Shown: positions 51,310 through 61,936 of the stretch, piece by piece
Position numbering within the stretch: position 1 is the first letter of the stretch
How the letters are laid out: the number at the start of each line of letters is the position of its first letter
Origin: Agromyces cerinus
Lineage (GTDB): Bacteria > Actinomycetota > Actinomycetes > Actinomycetales > Microbacteriaceae
Assembly (NCBI RefSeq): GCF_016907835.1
Contig: NZ_JAFBCT010000001.1
Span: 1,674,001-1,738,000, forward strand
Reading direction: 5' to 3'
Length of the DNA: 64,000 bases
Position numbers and translations under genes: made by a program
The notes under the pieces: generated by a model
Seen by the model: only the letters and a program-made list of their open reading frames with translations
The model's database searches: none
Told to the model about the DNA's origin: nothing

Positions 51310-52042
51310 AATCGAATCCTTCCTGGCCGTCGTCGAGCAACGGCGAGATGTGGGGCAGCTCGTCGAGCGAGTTGATGCCGAGGTTGGTGAGCAGCAGCTC
51401 GGTCGTGCCGTAGAGGATCGCGCCGGTCTCGGGGTCGGTGTCGACCTCGGTGACGAGGCCGCGCCCGAGCAGTGTGCGCACGACCGAGTCGACGTTCACC
51501 GCGCGGATCGATGCGACCTGCGAGCGCGAGATGGGCTGCTTGTAGGCGATCACCGAGAGCGTCTCGAGCGCCGCCTGCGAGAGCCTGGTCGACGACTGGG
51601 TGAGCACGAAGTCGGCCACGAGGGTGTCGTACTCGGCACGCACGTAGAACCGCCAGCCGCCGCCGACCTCGCGGAGTTCGAACCCGCGACGGATGCTTCG
51701 CGGCTCGGGCTCCCCCGCGACATCCGTTCGCGGCTCGCCCGACGCGCCGGCCCCGTCGTAGTCAGCCCGGAGCCGCGCGATCGCGGCGCGCACCTCGGCG
51801 ACGGGGCGCGCGACGGCTGCCGCGAGCGACACGACGCTCTGCGGCTCATCGGCGATGAAGAGGATCGCCTCGAGCGCGCGGTCGAGGTCGAGTCGGGGCT
51901 GGCCGGGCACGTCGAGCGGGGTCACGATCGAGAGCTCGGGGCCGCCGGGCTCCGACTCGTTCGCCGCGTCGGGCTCGTTCACTGCGTCGACGACCTGCTC
52001 GTCGGGCACGTCCGTCGCCGCGACATCCGTCTCATTCGTCAT
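51302..52042 (-). CDS. scpB: Segregation and condensation protein B
   Basis: ScpB binds ScpA and Smc in the bacterial condensin complex. The 246-residue sequence has an acidic N-terminal extension, then the tandem winged helices (LEAILFIADEPQSVVSLAAAV, and TLSVIAYKQPISRSQVASIRAVNVDSVVRTLLGRGLV). ATG 52042 overlaps scpA by 11 bases. Cytoplasmic, chromosome-associated. Confidence 0.96.
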   Translation of the reverse strand: MTNETDVAATDVPDEQVVDAVNEPDAANESEPGGPELSIVTPLDVPGQPRLDLDRALEAILFIADEPQSVVSLAAAVARPVAEVRAAIARLRADYDGAGASGEPRTDVAGEPEPRSIRRGFELREVGGGWRFYVRAEYDTLVADFVLTQSSTRLSQAALETLSVIAYKQPISRSQVASIRAVNVDSVVRTLLGRGLVTEVDTDPETGAILYGTTELLLTNLGINSLDELPHISPLLDDGQEGFDFD

Positions 52043-52925
52043 AGTCAGCCCCCAGGCTCTCGAGGTTCTCGTCCGACCAGTTCTCGGCCGACCAGCGCAG
52101 CGTCAGCTCGCCGAGCGGCTCGAGCTGCTCGAAGCCGATCGCGGCATGGCGATAGAGCTCGAGCACGGCGAGGAATCGTGCGACGACGACTCCCGACTGG
52201 CCGACGCCGGCGATGAGCTGACGGAAGGTCACGGGATCGCCGCGGCGGAGCACGGCGACGACGTGCGCGGCCTGCTCGCGGATCGAGACGAGCGGTGCGT
52301 GCAGGTGGTCGAGGCCGACGACCGGGATCTCGCGCGGCGTCAGCGCCAGCGTCGCGAGCGCAGCGAAGTCTTCTGCAGACAGGGTCCAGACGAGCTCGGG
52401 CGCGCGCCGGCGGAACTTCTCCTCGAGGCGCACGTTGCGGGCGTGCCGCAGCGACTCGCGCTCGAGGTTGCCCGAGAACCAGCGCGCAGCCTCCTTGAAG
52501 GCTCGGTACTGCAGCAGGCGTGCGAACAGCAGGTCGCGGGCCTCGAGCAGGGCGACGTCTTCGGCGTCGACGAGCTCGCCCTGCGGAAGGAGACCGGCGA
52601 CCTTCAGGTCGAGCAGCGTCGCCGCGACGACGAGGAACTCGGAGGCGCGATCGAGCTCCTCTTCGGAATCGAGGCCGCGAAGGTAGGAGATGAACTCATC
52701 GGTCACGGCCGACAGCGAGACCTCGGTGATGTCGAGCTCGTGCTTCGTGATGAGCGAGAGCAGCAGGTCGAACGGGCCCTCGAAGTTCGTGAGCGCGACG
52801 CGGAAGCCGCCCTCCTCGTTGACCGAGTCATCCGTCCGCGCGTGCGCGTGCTGTCCTTCGGCCGACACCGTCGCGTCGGGCGCGTGCTGTTCGGGGGCCG
52901 AAGCCGCCTCAGGCGACCGCGCCAC
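52032..52925 (-). CDS. scpA: Segregation and condensation protein A
   Basis: The kleisin subunit of the Smc-ScpAB condensin. The 297-residue protein has the characteristic start VALTNFEGPFDLLLSLITKHELDITEVSLSAVTDEF, and a C-terminal winged helix (VTFRQLIAGVGQSGVVVARFLAVLELYRH). GTG 52925 overlaps parA by 17 bases, which is unusual but common in this operon. Confidence 0.96.
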   Translation of the reverse strand: MARSPEAASAPEQHAPDATVSAEGQHAHARTDDSVNEEGGFRVALTNFEGPFDLLLSLITKHELDITEVSLSAVTDEFISYLRGLDSEEELDRASEFLVVAATLLDLKVAGLLPQGELVDAEDVALLEARDLLFARLLQYRAFKEAARWFSGNLERESLRHARNVRLEEKFRRRAPELVWTLSAEDFAALATLALTPREIPVVGLDHLHAPLVSIREQAAHVVAVLRRGDPVTFRQLIAGVGQSGVVVARFLAVLELYRHAAIGFEQLEPLGELTLRWSAENWSDENLESLGADYDE

Positions 52926-53793
52926 GGAAGACCAGCTCCCTGGCGAGCTGGCGGTACGCCCGCGACGCCTGGTGCTCGGGTGCGAACTCGGTGATCGGCG
53001 TGCCGGCCACGCTCGCGTCGGGGAACTTCACGGTGCGGGTGATCACGGTCTCGAGCACCTCGTCGCCGAACGCGTCGACGACGCGCTCGAGCACCTCGCG
53101 GGAGTGCAGGGTGCGGGAGTCGTACATCGTCGCGAGGATGCCGTCGAGCTTGATCGCGGGGTTCAGGCGGTCGCGCACCTTGTCGATCGTCTCGATGAGC
53201 AGCGCGACGCCGCGCAGTGCGAAGTACTCGCACTCGAGCGGGATGACGACACCGTGGCTGGCCGTCAGCGCGTTCACGGTGAGCAGGCCGAGCGACGGCT
53301 GGCAGTCGATGAGGATGACGTCGTAGTCGGCCGAGACGCGGCGCAGCACGCTCGCGAGGATCTGCTCGCGGGCGACCTCGGTGACGAGGTGCACCTCGGC
53401 GGCCGAGAGGTCGATGTTCGCGGGGATCACGTCGAGGCCGTCGACGCTCGTCTTCTGGATCACGTCGGCGGGGTCGAGCGTGCGCGAGAGCAGCAGGTCG
53501 TAGATCGTCGGCACGTCGTGCGTCGGCACGCCGAGCCCCGCCGAGAGCGCGCCCTGCGGGTCGAAGTCGATCGCGAGCACCCGGCGGCCGTACTCGGCGA
53601 GCGTCGCGCCGAGGTTGATCGTGGTGGTCGTCTTGCCGACGCCGCCCTTCTGGTTGCAGAGCGCGATGATGCGTGCCGGGCCATGCGAGGTGAGCGTCGC
53701 GGGCTCGGGGAACTCGCGAGCGGGACGACCAGTGGGACCGAGCTCTGGCGGAGTTGCGATTCCGTCCGCTGAGTGGTTCGTCTGGTGCGTCAC
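52909..53793 (-). CDS. ParA/Soj-family ATPase
   Basis: A 294-residue Walker ATPase with the deviant P-loop CNQKGGVGKTTTTINL, DFDPQGAL and the DVILIDCQPSLG switch. This copy sits next to scpAB rather than with parB at the origin, so it is a second ParA-type protein; such paralogues occur beside scpA in many actinobacteria. GTG 53793 is the start. A role in chromosome segregation with condensin is inferred. Confidence 0.9.
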   Translation of the reverse strand: MTHQTNHSADGIATPPELGPTGRPAREFPEPATLTSHGPARIIALCNQKGGVGKTTTTINLGATLAEYGRRVLAIDFDPQGALSAGLGVPTHDVPTIYDLLLSRTLDPADVIQKTSVDGLDVIPANIDLSAAEVHLVTEVAREQILASVLRRVSADYDVILIDCQPSLGLLTVNALTASHGVVIPLECEYFALRGVALLIETIDKVRDRLNPAIKLDGILATMYDSRTLHSREVLERVVDAFGDEVLETVITRTVKFPDASVAGTPITEFAPEHQASRAYRQLARELVFRGAVA

Positions 53794-53835
53794 GTGTCGT
53801 CTTCTCTCCTGGGCCGGGCGGGTGCTTGGTCGATT

Positions 53836-54734
53836 CTAGCGAGCACGCGGGTGGGCCGCGGTGTACATCTCCCGGAGTGTGTCCGCTGTGACGAGCGTGT
53901 AGATCTGCGTAGTGGCGACCGAGGAGTGGCCGAGGAGCTCCTGCACGACGCGCACGTCGGCACCGCCCTCGAGCAGATGGGTCGCGAACGAGTGGCGCAG
54001 GGTGTGCGGCGAGACGGATGACGCGAGCCCCGCCGTCGCTGCGGCATCGCGGATCGCCTCCCAGGCGGCCTGCCGTGACATCCGCTTGCCGCGCGCGCCG
54101 AGGAAGAGCGCGGGCGTCGCCGTGCCGCGAGCGGAGAGCAGTGGGCGGGCACGCACGAGGTAGGCGTCGACCGCCCGCCGTGCGTAGCTGCCGAGCGGCA
54201 CGATGCGCTGTTTTCCGCCCTTGCCGAAGAGCCGCACGACCTCCTGGTCGACGAGGTCGTCGACGTTCAACGACACGGCCTCGGAGACGCGCGCGCCGGT
54301 CGCGTAGAGCACCTCGAGCAGGGCGGTGTCGCGGAGGTCGGTCGGCTCGTCGCCGCCGGCGGCCGCGATGAGCGCCTCGACGTCGTCGACCGGGATCGCC
54401 TTCGGCAGCCGCATCGGCAGCTTCGGCGGGCGCAGCTCGCGCGAGACATCCGCTGCTACCAGACCCTCCTCGGCGAGGAAGCGGTGCAGGCCGCGCACGG
54501 CCGACAGGACGCGCGCGATCGACGAAGTCGCGAGCGGCGGCACCCGGTCGGCGCCGAGGAACCGCACGAAGTCGCCGAGGTCCTGCTCGGTCGCCGCCGA
54601 TGGTCCGCCGATGCCCCGGGACGCGAGCCAGTCGGCGTAGATCGCGAGGTCGCGTCGATACGACGAGATCGTGTTCTGCGCGAGCCCCCGCTCCACGGCG
54701 AGATGCCGCAGGTAGTCGTCGACGGGGGTTCGCG

Positions 54735-54738
<4 letters not shown>
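53836..54738 (-). CDS. xerD: Tyrosine recombinase XerD
   Basis: The site-specific recombinase that resolves chromosome dimers at dif. The 300-residue protein has the core-binding SAM-like domain ([25 protein letters not shown]) and the catalytic residues: Arg in [42 protein letters not shown] with the nucleophile Tyr. The start overlaps the NUDIX stop by four bases. The genomic place supports XerD. Confidence 0.95.
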
Positions 54739-57192
<2,454 letters not shown>

Positions 57193-57212
57193 TCACGGTC
57201 GTCGACCGCCTG

Positions 57213-58913
57213 TCACGCCGCGCGGTCGGCGGCGATCTCCAACAACTCCCTCGCGTGCGCGAGTCCGCTCTGCGAGTCGGCCAGCCCCGACAGCAGCCGC
57301 GCCATCTCGGCTTCTCGCTCGGCACCGGCGAGCTGGCGCACGCTCGACGAGGTGACCTGCCCGTCGGTGCCCTTCACCACGCTCAGGTGATTCGTCGCGA
57401 ACGCGGCGACCTGCGCGAGGTGGGTAACGACGATGACCTGCGAGCGTTCGGCGAGTCGAGCAAGTCGCCGCCCGATCTCGATCGCGGCGGCACCGCCGAC
57501 ACCCGCGTCGACCTCGTCGAACACGAACGTCGGCACCGGATCGCTGCCCGCGATGACGACCTCGATCGCGAGCATCACCCGTGACAGCTCGCCGCCCGAG
57601 GCGCCGCGCGACACCGGCCGCGGCTCGGCGCCGGGGTGCGGTCGCAGCAGGATCGACACGGCATCGCGGCCGTGGGTCGTCGCTTCGGCCGTCGGCTCGA
57701 TCGCGACCGCGAGCTGGGCGTCGGGCATCGCGAGCGCTGCGAGTTCGGTGGTCACTGCGGCCGCGAGACGGCCCGCGGCATCGGTGCGCAGTTCGGTGAG
57801 CGCACCGGCGAGCCGGTCGACGTCGGCCTTGAGCGAGGCGACGGATGCCTCGAGCCCCTCGATGCGCTCGTCGTCGCTGTCGAGCTCGACGAGCCGGAGA
57901 CCACCGTTGCGGCGGAACTCGAGCACGTCGTCGAGACCACCGCCGTGACGGCGCACGAGACCGCCGAGCACGGCGCGACGTTCTTGCACGACCTCGAGCT
58001 CGCGCGCGCCGTCGGCGTCGAGTCCGGCCAGGTATCCCGACAGCTCGGCGGCGGCATCGGCGAGCAGGAAGCCCGCGTTCGTCAGCATCTCGCCGATCGG
58101 CTGCAGCGCGGCGTCGTGTTCGGCGACGCGCTCGAGCTGCCGGCGTGCGCCGTCGACGAGTGCGACCGCATCGGGAACGTCGTCGACCACGTCTTCGGCC
58201 GAGATCAGTGCGCGCGCCTGCGCGGCGGCGAGCCGCAGCTCTTCGAGGTTCGAGAGCCGGTCGGCGCGTTCCTGCAACTCGAGGTCTTCGCCGGGCTGCG
58301 GGTCGGCGGCTTCGACCTCGTCGAGCGCTGCCCGCAGCTCTTCGGCTTCACGGAGGCGCAACTCGTGGTCGGCTCGCAGTCGCTCGAGCTCCGCGGTATC
58401 CGTCCGCCAGGCGTTGAACGCCTCGCGATACTCGTCGAGCACGGCCTGCAGCTTCGACCCGGCGAAGCGATCGAGCGCCTCGCGTTGCGCGACCGCCGAG
58501 CGGAGCCGCTGCTGGTCGGCTTGGCCGTGCACGACGACGAGTTCGTCGCCGAGGTCGGAGAGCACCCCGACGGGAGCGCTTCGGCCGCCGACGACCGCAC
58601 GGCTGCGGCCCTCGGCCGAGACAGACCGGCCGAGCAACAGCTCGCCCGCCTCGATCTCGCCGCCCGTCTCGGCCACGCGCTCGGCGACGACGCCGTCGTC
58701 GGGGACGAGCCAGCGGCCCTCGACCCACGCCTGCTTGGCGCCGGCTCGCACGGCACCGGCATCGGCACGTGAGCCGAGCAGCAGCCCGAGCGCGGTCACG
58801 ACCATGGTCTTGCCTGCGCCGGTCTCACCCGTCACCGCCGTGAACCCGGCCCCGAGCGGAAGCGTCGCCTCGGCGATGACGCCGAGGTCGCGAATGCCAA
58901 GCTCCTCAATCAC
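57213..58913 (-). CDS. recN: DNA repair protein RecN
   Basis: An SMC-like ATPase for double-strand break repair. The 566-residue protein starts EELGIRDLGVIAEATLPLGAGFTAVTGETGAGKT with the Walker A motif, has a long coiled coil (about 150-380), and ends with the signature SGGELSRVMLAIEVVIAG and Walker B FVFDEVDAGVGG. GTG 58913 is the start. Confidence 0.96.
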   Translation of the reverse strand: MIEELGIRDLGVIAEATLPLGAGFTAVTGETGAGKTMVVTALGLLLGSRADAGAVRAGAKQAWVEGRWLVPDDGVVAERVAETGGEIEAGELLLGRSVSAEGRSRAVVGGRSAPVGVLSDLGDELVVVHGQADQQRLRSAVAQREALDRFAGSKLQAVLDEYREAFNAWRTDTAELERLRADHELRLREAEELRAALDEVEAADPQPGEDLELQERADRLSNLEELRLAAAQARALISAEDVVDDVPDAVALVDGARRQLERVAEHDAALQPIGEMLTNAGFLLADAAAELSGYLAGLDADGARELEVVQERRAVLGGLVRRHGGGLDDVLEFRRNGGLRLVELDSDDERIEGLEASVASLKADVDRLAGALTELRTDAAGRLAAAVTTELAALAMPDAQLAVAIEPTAEATTHGRDAVSILLRPHPGAEPRPVSRGASGGELSRVMLAIEVVIAGSDPVPTFVFDEVDAGVGGAAAIEIGRRLARLAERSQVIVVTHLAQVAAFATNHLSVVKGTDGQVTSSSVRQLAGAEREAEMARLLSGLADSQSGLAHARELLEIAADRAA

Positions 58914-58937
58914 TGCAGACCTCGATCACTCTCTGCC

Positions 58938-59852
58938 TCACTCACGCCCGACCGGCCCCCTCCACCCGGTGACCGGGAGCTGGAACTTGTTGACGAGGCG
59001 ATCGGTGAAGGGCGCCTCGTGCAGCCGAGCGAGGCGCACCGGCACGGGCGACCTGCGCACGATCACGCGCGCACCCGGCGGAAGGTCGAACGTGCGCCGC
59101 CCGTCGCACCAGATGACCGCGGATGCCTCGGTGCGCTGCAGGATCTCGACCGCGAGCGACGACTCGGGGCCGACGACGAGCGGGCGGGCGAAGAGTGCGT
59201 GTGCGCTGAGCGGAACGAGCAGCAGGGCTTCGACGCTCGGCCAGACGATCGGCCCGCCGGCGGAGAACGAGTACGCGGTCGACCCGGTCGGAGTCGACAT
59301 CACGACGCCGTCGCAGCCGAAGGAGGAGAGTGGCCGGCGGTCGACCTCGATGACGACCTCGAGCATGCGCTCGCGTTCGGCCTTCTCGACGGTGACCTCG
59401 TTGAGCGCCCAGCTCTCGTAGACGACGCTCTCGCCGACCTTCGCGCGCACCCCGAGCGTCATGCGCTCTTCGACGGTGTAGTCGCGTGCCAGGGCACGGC
59501 CGATCGTGTAGCCGAGGTCGTCGCGCTCGCTCTCGGCGAGGAAGCCGACATGGCCGAGGTTCACGCCGAGCAGCGGCACCGGGTAGTCGCGCATGATCTC
59601 GGCGGCCCGGAGGATCGTGCCGTCGCCGCCGAGCACGATGACGAGCTCGATGGCGGTGGGATCGGTCTCTTCGAATCGTTCGACCGAGCCGTTGAGCTCG
59701 GGTACGAAGTCGTGCACCTCGTCCCAGTGCTCGGCCGCGATGACCGGCACCGCGCCGGCGGCGAGCAGCTGAGCGCAGACCTCGCTCGTCGCCTCGAGGG
59801 CGGACTGCCGACCGGTGTGGGAGACCACCAGGAAGCGCCGTGCGTCGCTCAC
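58938..59852 (-). CDS. nadK: NAD kinase
   Basis: It phosphorylates NAD to NADP. The 304-residue protein has the diagnostic GGDGTILRAAE motif, then NLGHVGFLAE and STPTGSTAYSFSAGGPIV. GTG 59852 overlaps the tlyA stop by four bases, as is common in actinobacteria. recN follows 24 bases after. Confidence 0.96.
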   Translation of the reverse strand: MSDARRFLVVSHTGRQSALEATSEVCAQLLAAGAVPVIAAEHWDEVHDFVPELNGSVERFEETDPTAIELVIVLGGDGTILRAAEIMRDYPVPLLGVNLGHVGFLAESERDDLGYTIGRALARDYTVEERMTLGVRAKVGESVVYESWALNEVTVEKAERERMLEVVIEVDRRPLSSFGCDGVVMSTPTGSTAYSFSAGGPIVWPSVEALLLVPLSAHALFARPLVVGPESSLAVEILQRTEASAVIWCDGRRTFDLPPGARVIVRRSPVPVRLARLHEAPFTDRLVNKFQLPVTGWRGPVGRE

Positions 59853-60658
59853 GCCTTCGCCCTCCCCGTCACTTCGTCGACCTGACGTGACCATTCTGTC
59901 GGATTCGACCCCCGCACGGCGCTGAGATACACGAGGTATTCGAGGTTTCCGTGGCCGCCGGCGATTGGGGAGGACAGGATGCCCGCGGTGCCGAGTCCGA
60001 TGTCGAACGCCGCCCACAGCACGTTCGAGACCGCCTCGGAGCGGAGACCGGCGTCGCGCACGACGCCCTCGCGCACTCCCCCGCGGCCCACCTCGAACTG
60101 CGGCTTGACGAGCAGCACGAAATCCGCGTCATCCGTCGCGCTGGCGCGCAGCGCGGGCAGCACCACGGTGAGCGAGATGAACGAGAGGTCGGCGACGATG
60201 AGCGACGGCCGTTCGGCGACCCCGGTGAGTTCCGCGAGTCGCGCCGCATCGAGATGGCGCACGTTGCAGCCCTCGACGAGCACGAGACCGGGGGCATCTG
60301 CGAGTTCGGGTGCGAGCTGACCGTGCCCGACGTCGACGGCGAGCACCTGCCGGGCGCCGCGCTCGAGGAGCACCTGGCTGAACCCGCCCGTCGAGGCGCC
60401 CGCGTCGAGCGCGATGCGCCCGGCGACATCGACACCGAACCCGTCGAGACCGGCGATGAGCTTGTGCGCCGCACGACTCACGTAGTGATCGGATTCCGCG
60501 ACCTCGAGCACCGCGTCATCGCCCACCTTCGCGGAGGCCTTGACGACGGGGCGACCGTCGACCGTCACCACACCCGCGGCGATGAGCGTTGCGGCGTGCG
60601 TGCGTGATCGAGCGAGTCCGCGCTCAGCAAGGGCCGCGTCCAGTCGTTGTCCGGTCAT
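59849..60658 (-). CDS. tlyA: TlyA-family rRNA methyltransferase
   Basis: A 269-residue 2'-O-methyltransferase of rRNA, formerly called hemolysin A. It has an N-terminal S4 domain (RLDAALAERGLARSRTHAATL), then the Rossmann methyltransferase with LDAGASTGGFSQVLLERGA and the catalytic Lys in LVKPQFEVG. ATG 60658. In mycobacteria this enzyme sets capreomycin sensitivity; that role is not shown here. Confidence 0.94.
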   Translation of the reverse strand: MTGQRLDAALAERGLARSRTHAATLIAAGVVTVDGRPVVKASAKVGDDAVLEVAESDHYVSRAAHKLIAGLDGFGVDVAGRIALDAGASTGGFSQVLLERGARQVLAVDVGHGQLAPELADAPGLVLVEGCNVRHLDAARLAELTGVAERPSLIVADLSFISLTVVLPALRASATDDADFVLLVKPQFEVGRGGVREGVVRDAGLRSEAVSNVLWAAFDIGLGTAGILSSPIAGGHGNLEYLVYLSAVRGSNPTEWSRQVDEVTGRAKA

Positions 60659-60661
60659 GCG

Positions 60662-60856
60662 TCAGGTGCGCAATGACGGGTCGGACTGCTCGAGCTGGGT
60701 GCGCAGCTCGTCGGCGAGGGCCTGATAGGCCGCTGCGCGCTCGGCGAGCGGTCGGCCCTCGACGTCGGCGAGCACGACCGACACCGACGAGGACGCCCCA
60801 TCGGACGCCGGCGGGGTCGTCTCGGCCGCTGCTGGTCGATCGGGTTCAGTGCTCAC
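60662..60856 (-). CDS. Small conserved hypothetical protein
   Basis: A 64-residue protein from GTG 60856: a Ser/Thr/Pro-rich N-terminus, then a helical end (GRPLAERAAAYQALADELRTQLEQSDP). It sits three bases before tlyA in the usual Microbacteriaceae gene order, which supports its reality. Function unknown. Confidence 0.75.
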   Translation of the reverse strand: MSTEPDRPAAAETTPPASDGASSSVSVVLADVEGRPLAERAAAYQALADELRTQLEQSDPSLRT

Positions 60857-60904
60857 CCCTCAACGCTACCCCGAGCCGCTGACGCCGAGCCGACGACCGA
60901 CCGA

Positions 60905-61936
60905 TCAGCTGTAGAGCCGCGCCGGAACGTCGAGCACGTGGATGCCCATGCCCGACCCCCAGATCGCCGCGCATGCGGCACGGAGCAGATCGAGCCGGTC
61001 GCCGCCGTCGTCGACGATCTCGACCCGGTTGCCCGAGAGGCGCACCCGCGCGGTACCCACTCGGGTGACCCCGCCGCGTACCTCCTCCGTCACCGGATAC
61101 GGGGCGTGGAGGCCGTCGAGGTCGGCCAGGATGAAGTCGGGCCGGCTCGATTCGGGAGCTGCGAGCACCTGCTTCGCCTTGTCGATGCCGGTGAGCACGA
61201 GGGCGCTCAGCATGCCGGCGCGCCGGGCGCCGAGGATGTCGGTGTCGAGCCGATCGCCGACCATGAGCGGTCGCTCGGCGCCGAATCGGCGGCGGGCCTC
61301 GTCGAAGATCGGCGTCTCGGGCTTGCCTGCGACGAGCGGGAACCGCCCGACGGCCGTGTGCACCGCGGAGACGAGTGTGCCGTTGCCCGGCGCGATGCCA
61401 CGCGCGACGGGGATCGTCCAGTCCATGTTCGTCGCGATCCACGGGATCCCGGGCGTTGCGCCGTCCTGACCGCCGGCGGTCAGTGCGAAGGATGCCTCGG
61501 CGAGCTCGCGCCATCCGATCTCGGGCGTGAAGCCCTGCACCACGGCCTCGGGCGCATCATCGGCGGAACGCGTGATGCGGTAGCCGCGCTTCTCGAGCTC
61601 GGTCGTGATGCCCTCGCCGCCGACGACGAAGACGAGGGCCCCCGGCGCCACCTGCTCGGCGAGCAGCGACATCGCCGCCTGCGGCGACGTCACGACATCG
61701 GCCGGCACGACCTCGAGGCCGAGTTCGGCCAGGTGACCGGCGACGGATGCATCGCTGCGCGACGCGTTGTTCGTGATGTACCCGACGGCCCGATCGCGCT
61801 TCGCGAGGTTCAGGCTCTCGACCGCGCGCGGAATCGCGTGGGCGCCGGCGTAAACGACGCCGTCGAGGTCGGCGAGCACGGCGTCGACGCCGTCGAGCGG
61901 CGTCGCGTGCTCAGTCTTCGCGCGGAACAGTCCCAC
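60905..61936 (-). CDS. HAD-IIA family hydrolase
   Basis: A 343-residue phosphatase of the NagD/PGP type. Motif I is DLDGVVYAG (Asp23, Asp25), motif II ITNNASRS, motif III GKPETPIF, and motif IV MVGDRLDTDILGARRAGM. GTG 61936 has AGGG upstream and overlaps the repeat-protein gene by 26 bases. The substrate (small phosphorylated metabolite) is unknown. Confidence 0.9.
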   Translation of the reverse strand: MGLFRAKTEHATPLDGVDAVLADLDGVVYAGAHAIPRAVESLNLAKRDRAVGYITNNASRSDASVAGHLAELGLEVVPADVVTSPQAAMSLLAEQVAPGALVFVVGGEGITTELEKRGYRITRSADDAPEAVVQGFTPEIGWRELAEASFALTAGGQDGATPGIPWIATNMDWTIPVARGIAPGNGTLVSAVHTAVGRFPLVAGKPETPIFDEARRRFGAERPLMVGDRLDTDILGARRAGMLSALVLTGIDKAKQVLAAPESSRPDFILADLDGLHAPYPVTEEVRGGVTRVGTARVRLSGNRVEIVDDGGDRLDLLRAACAAIWGSGMGIHVLDVPARLYS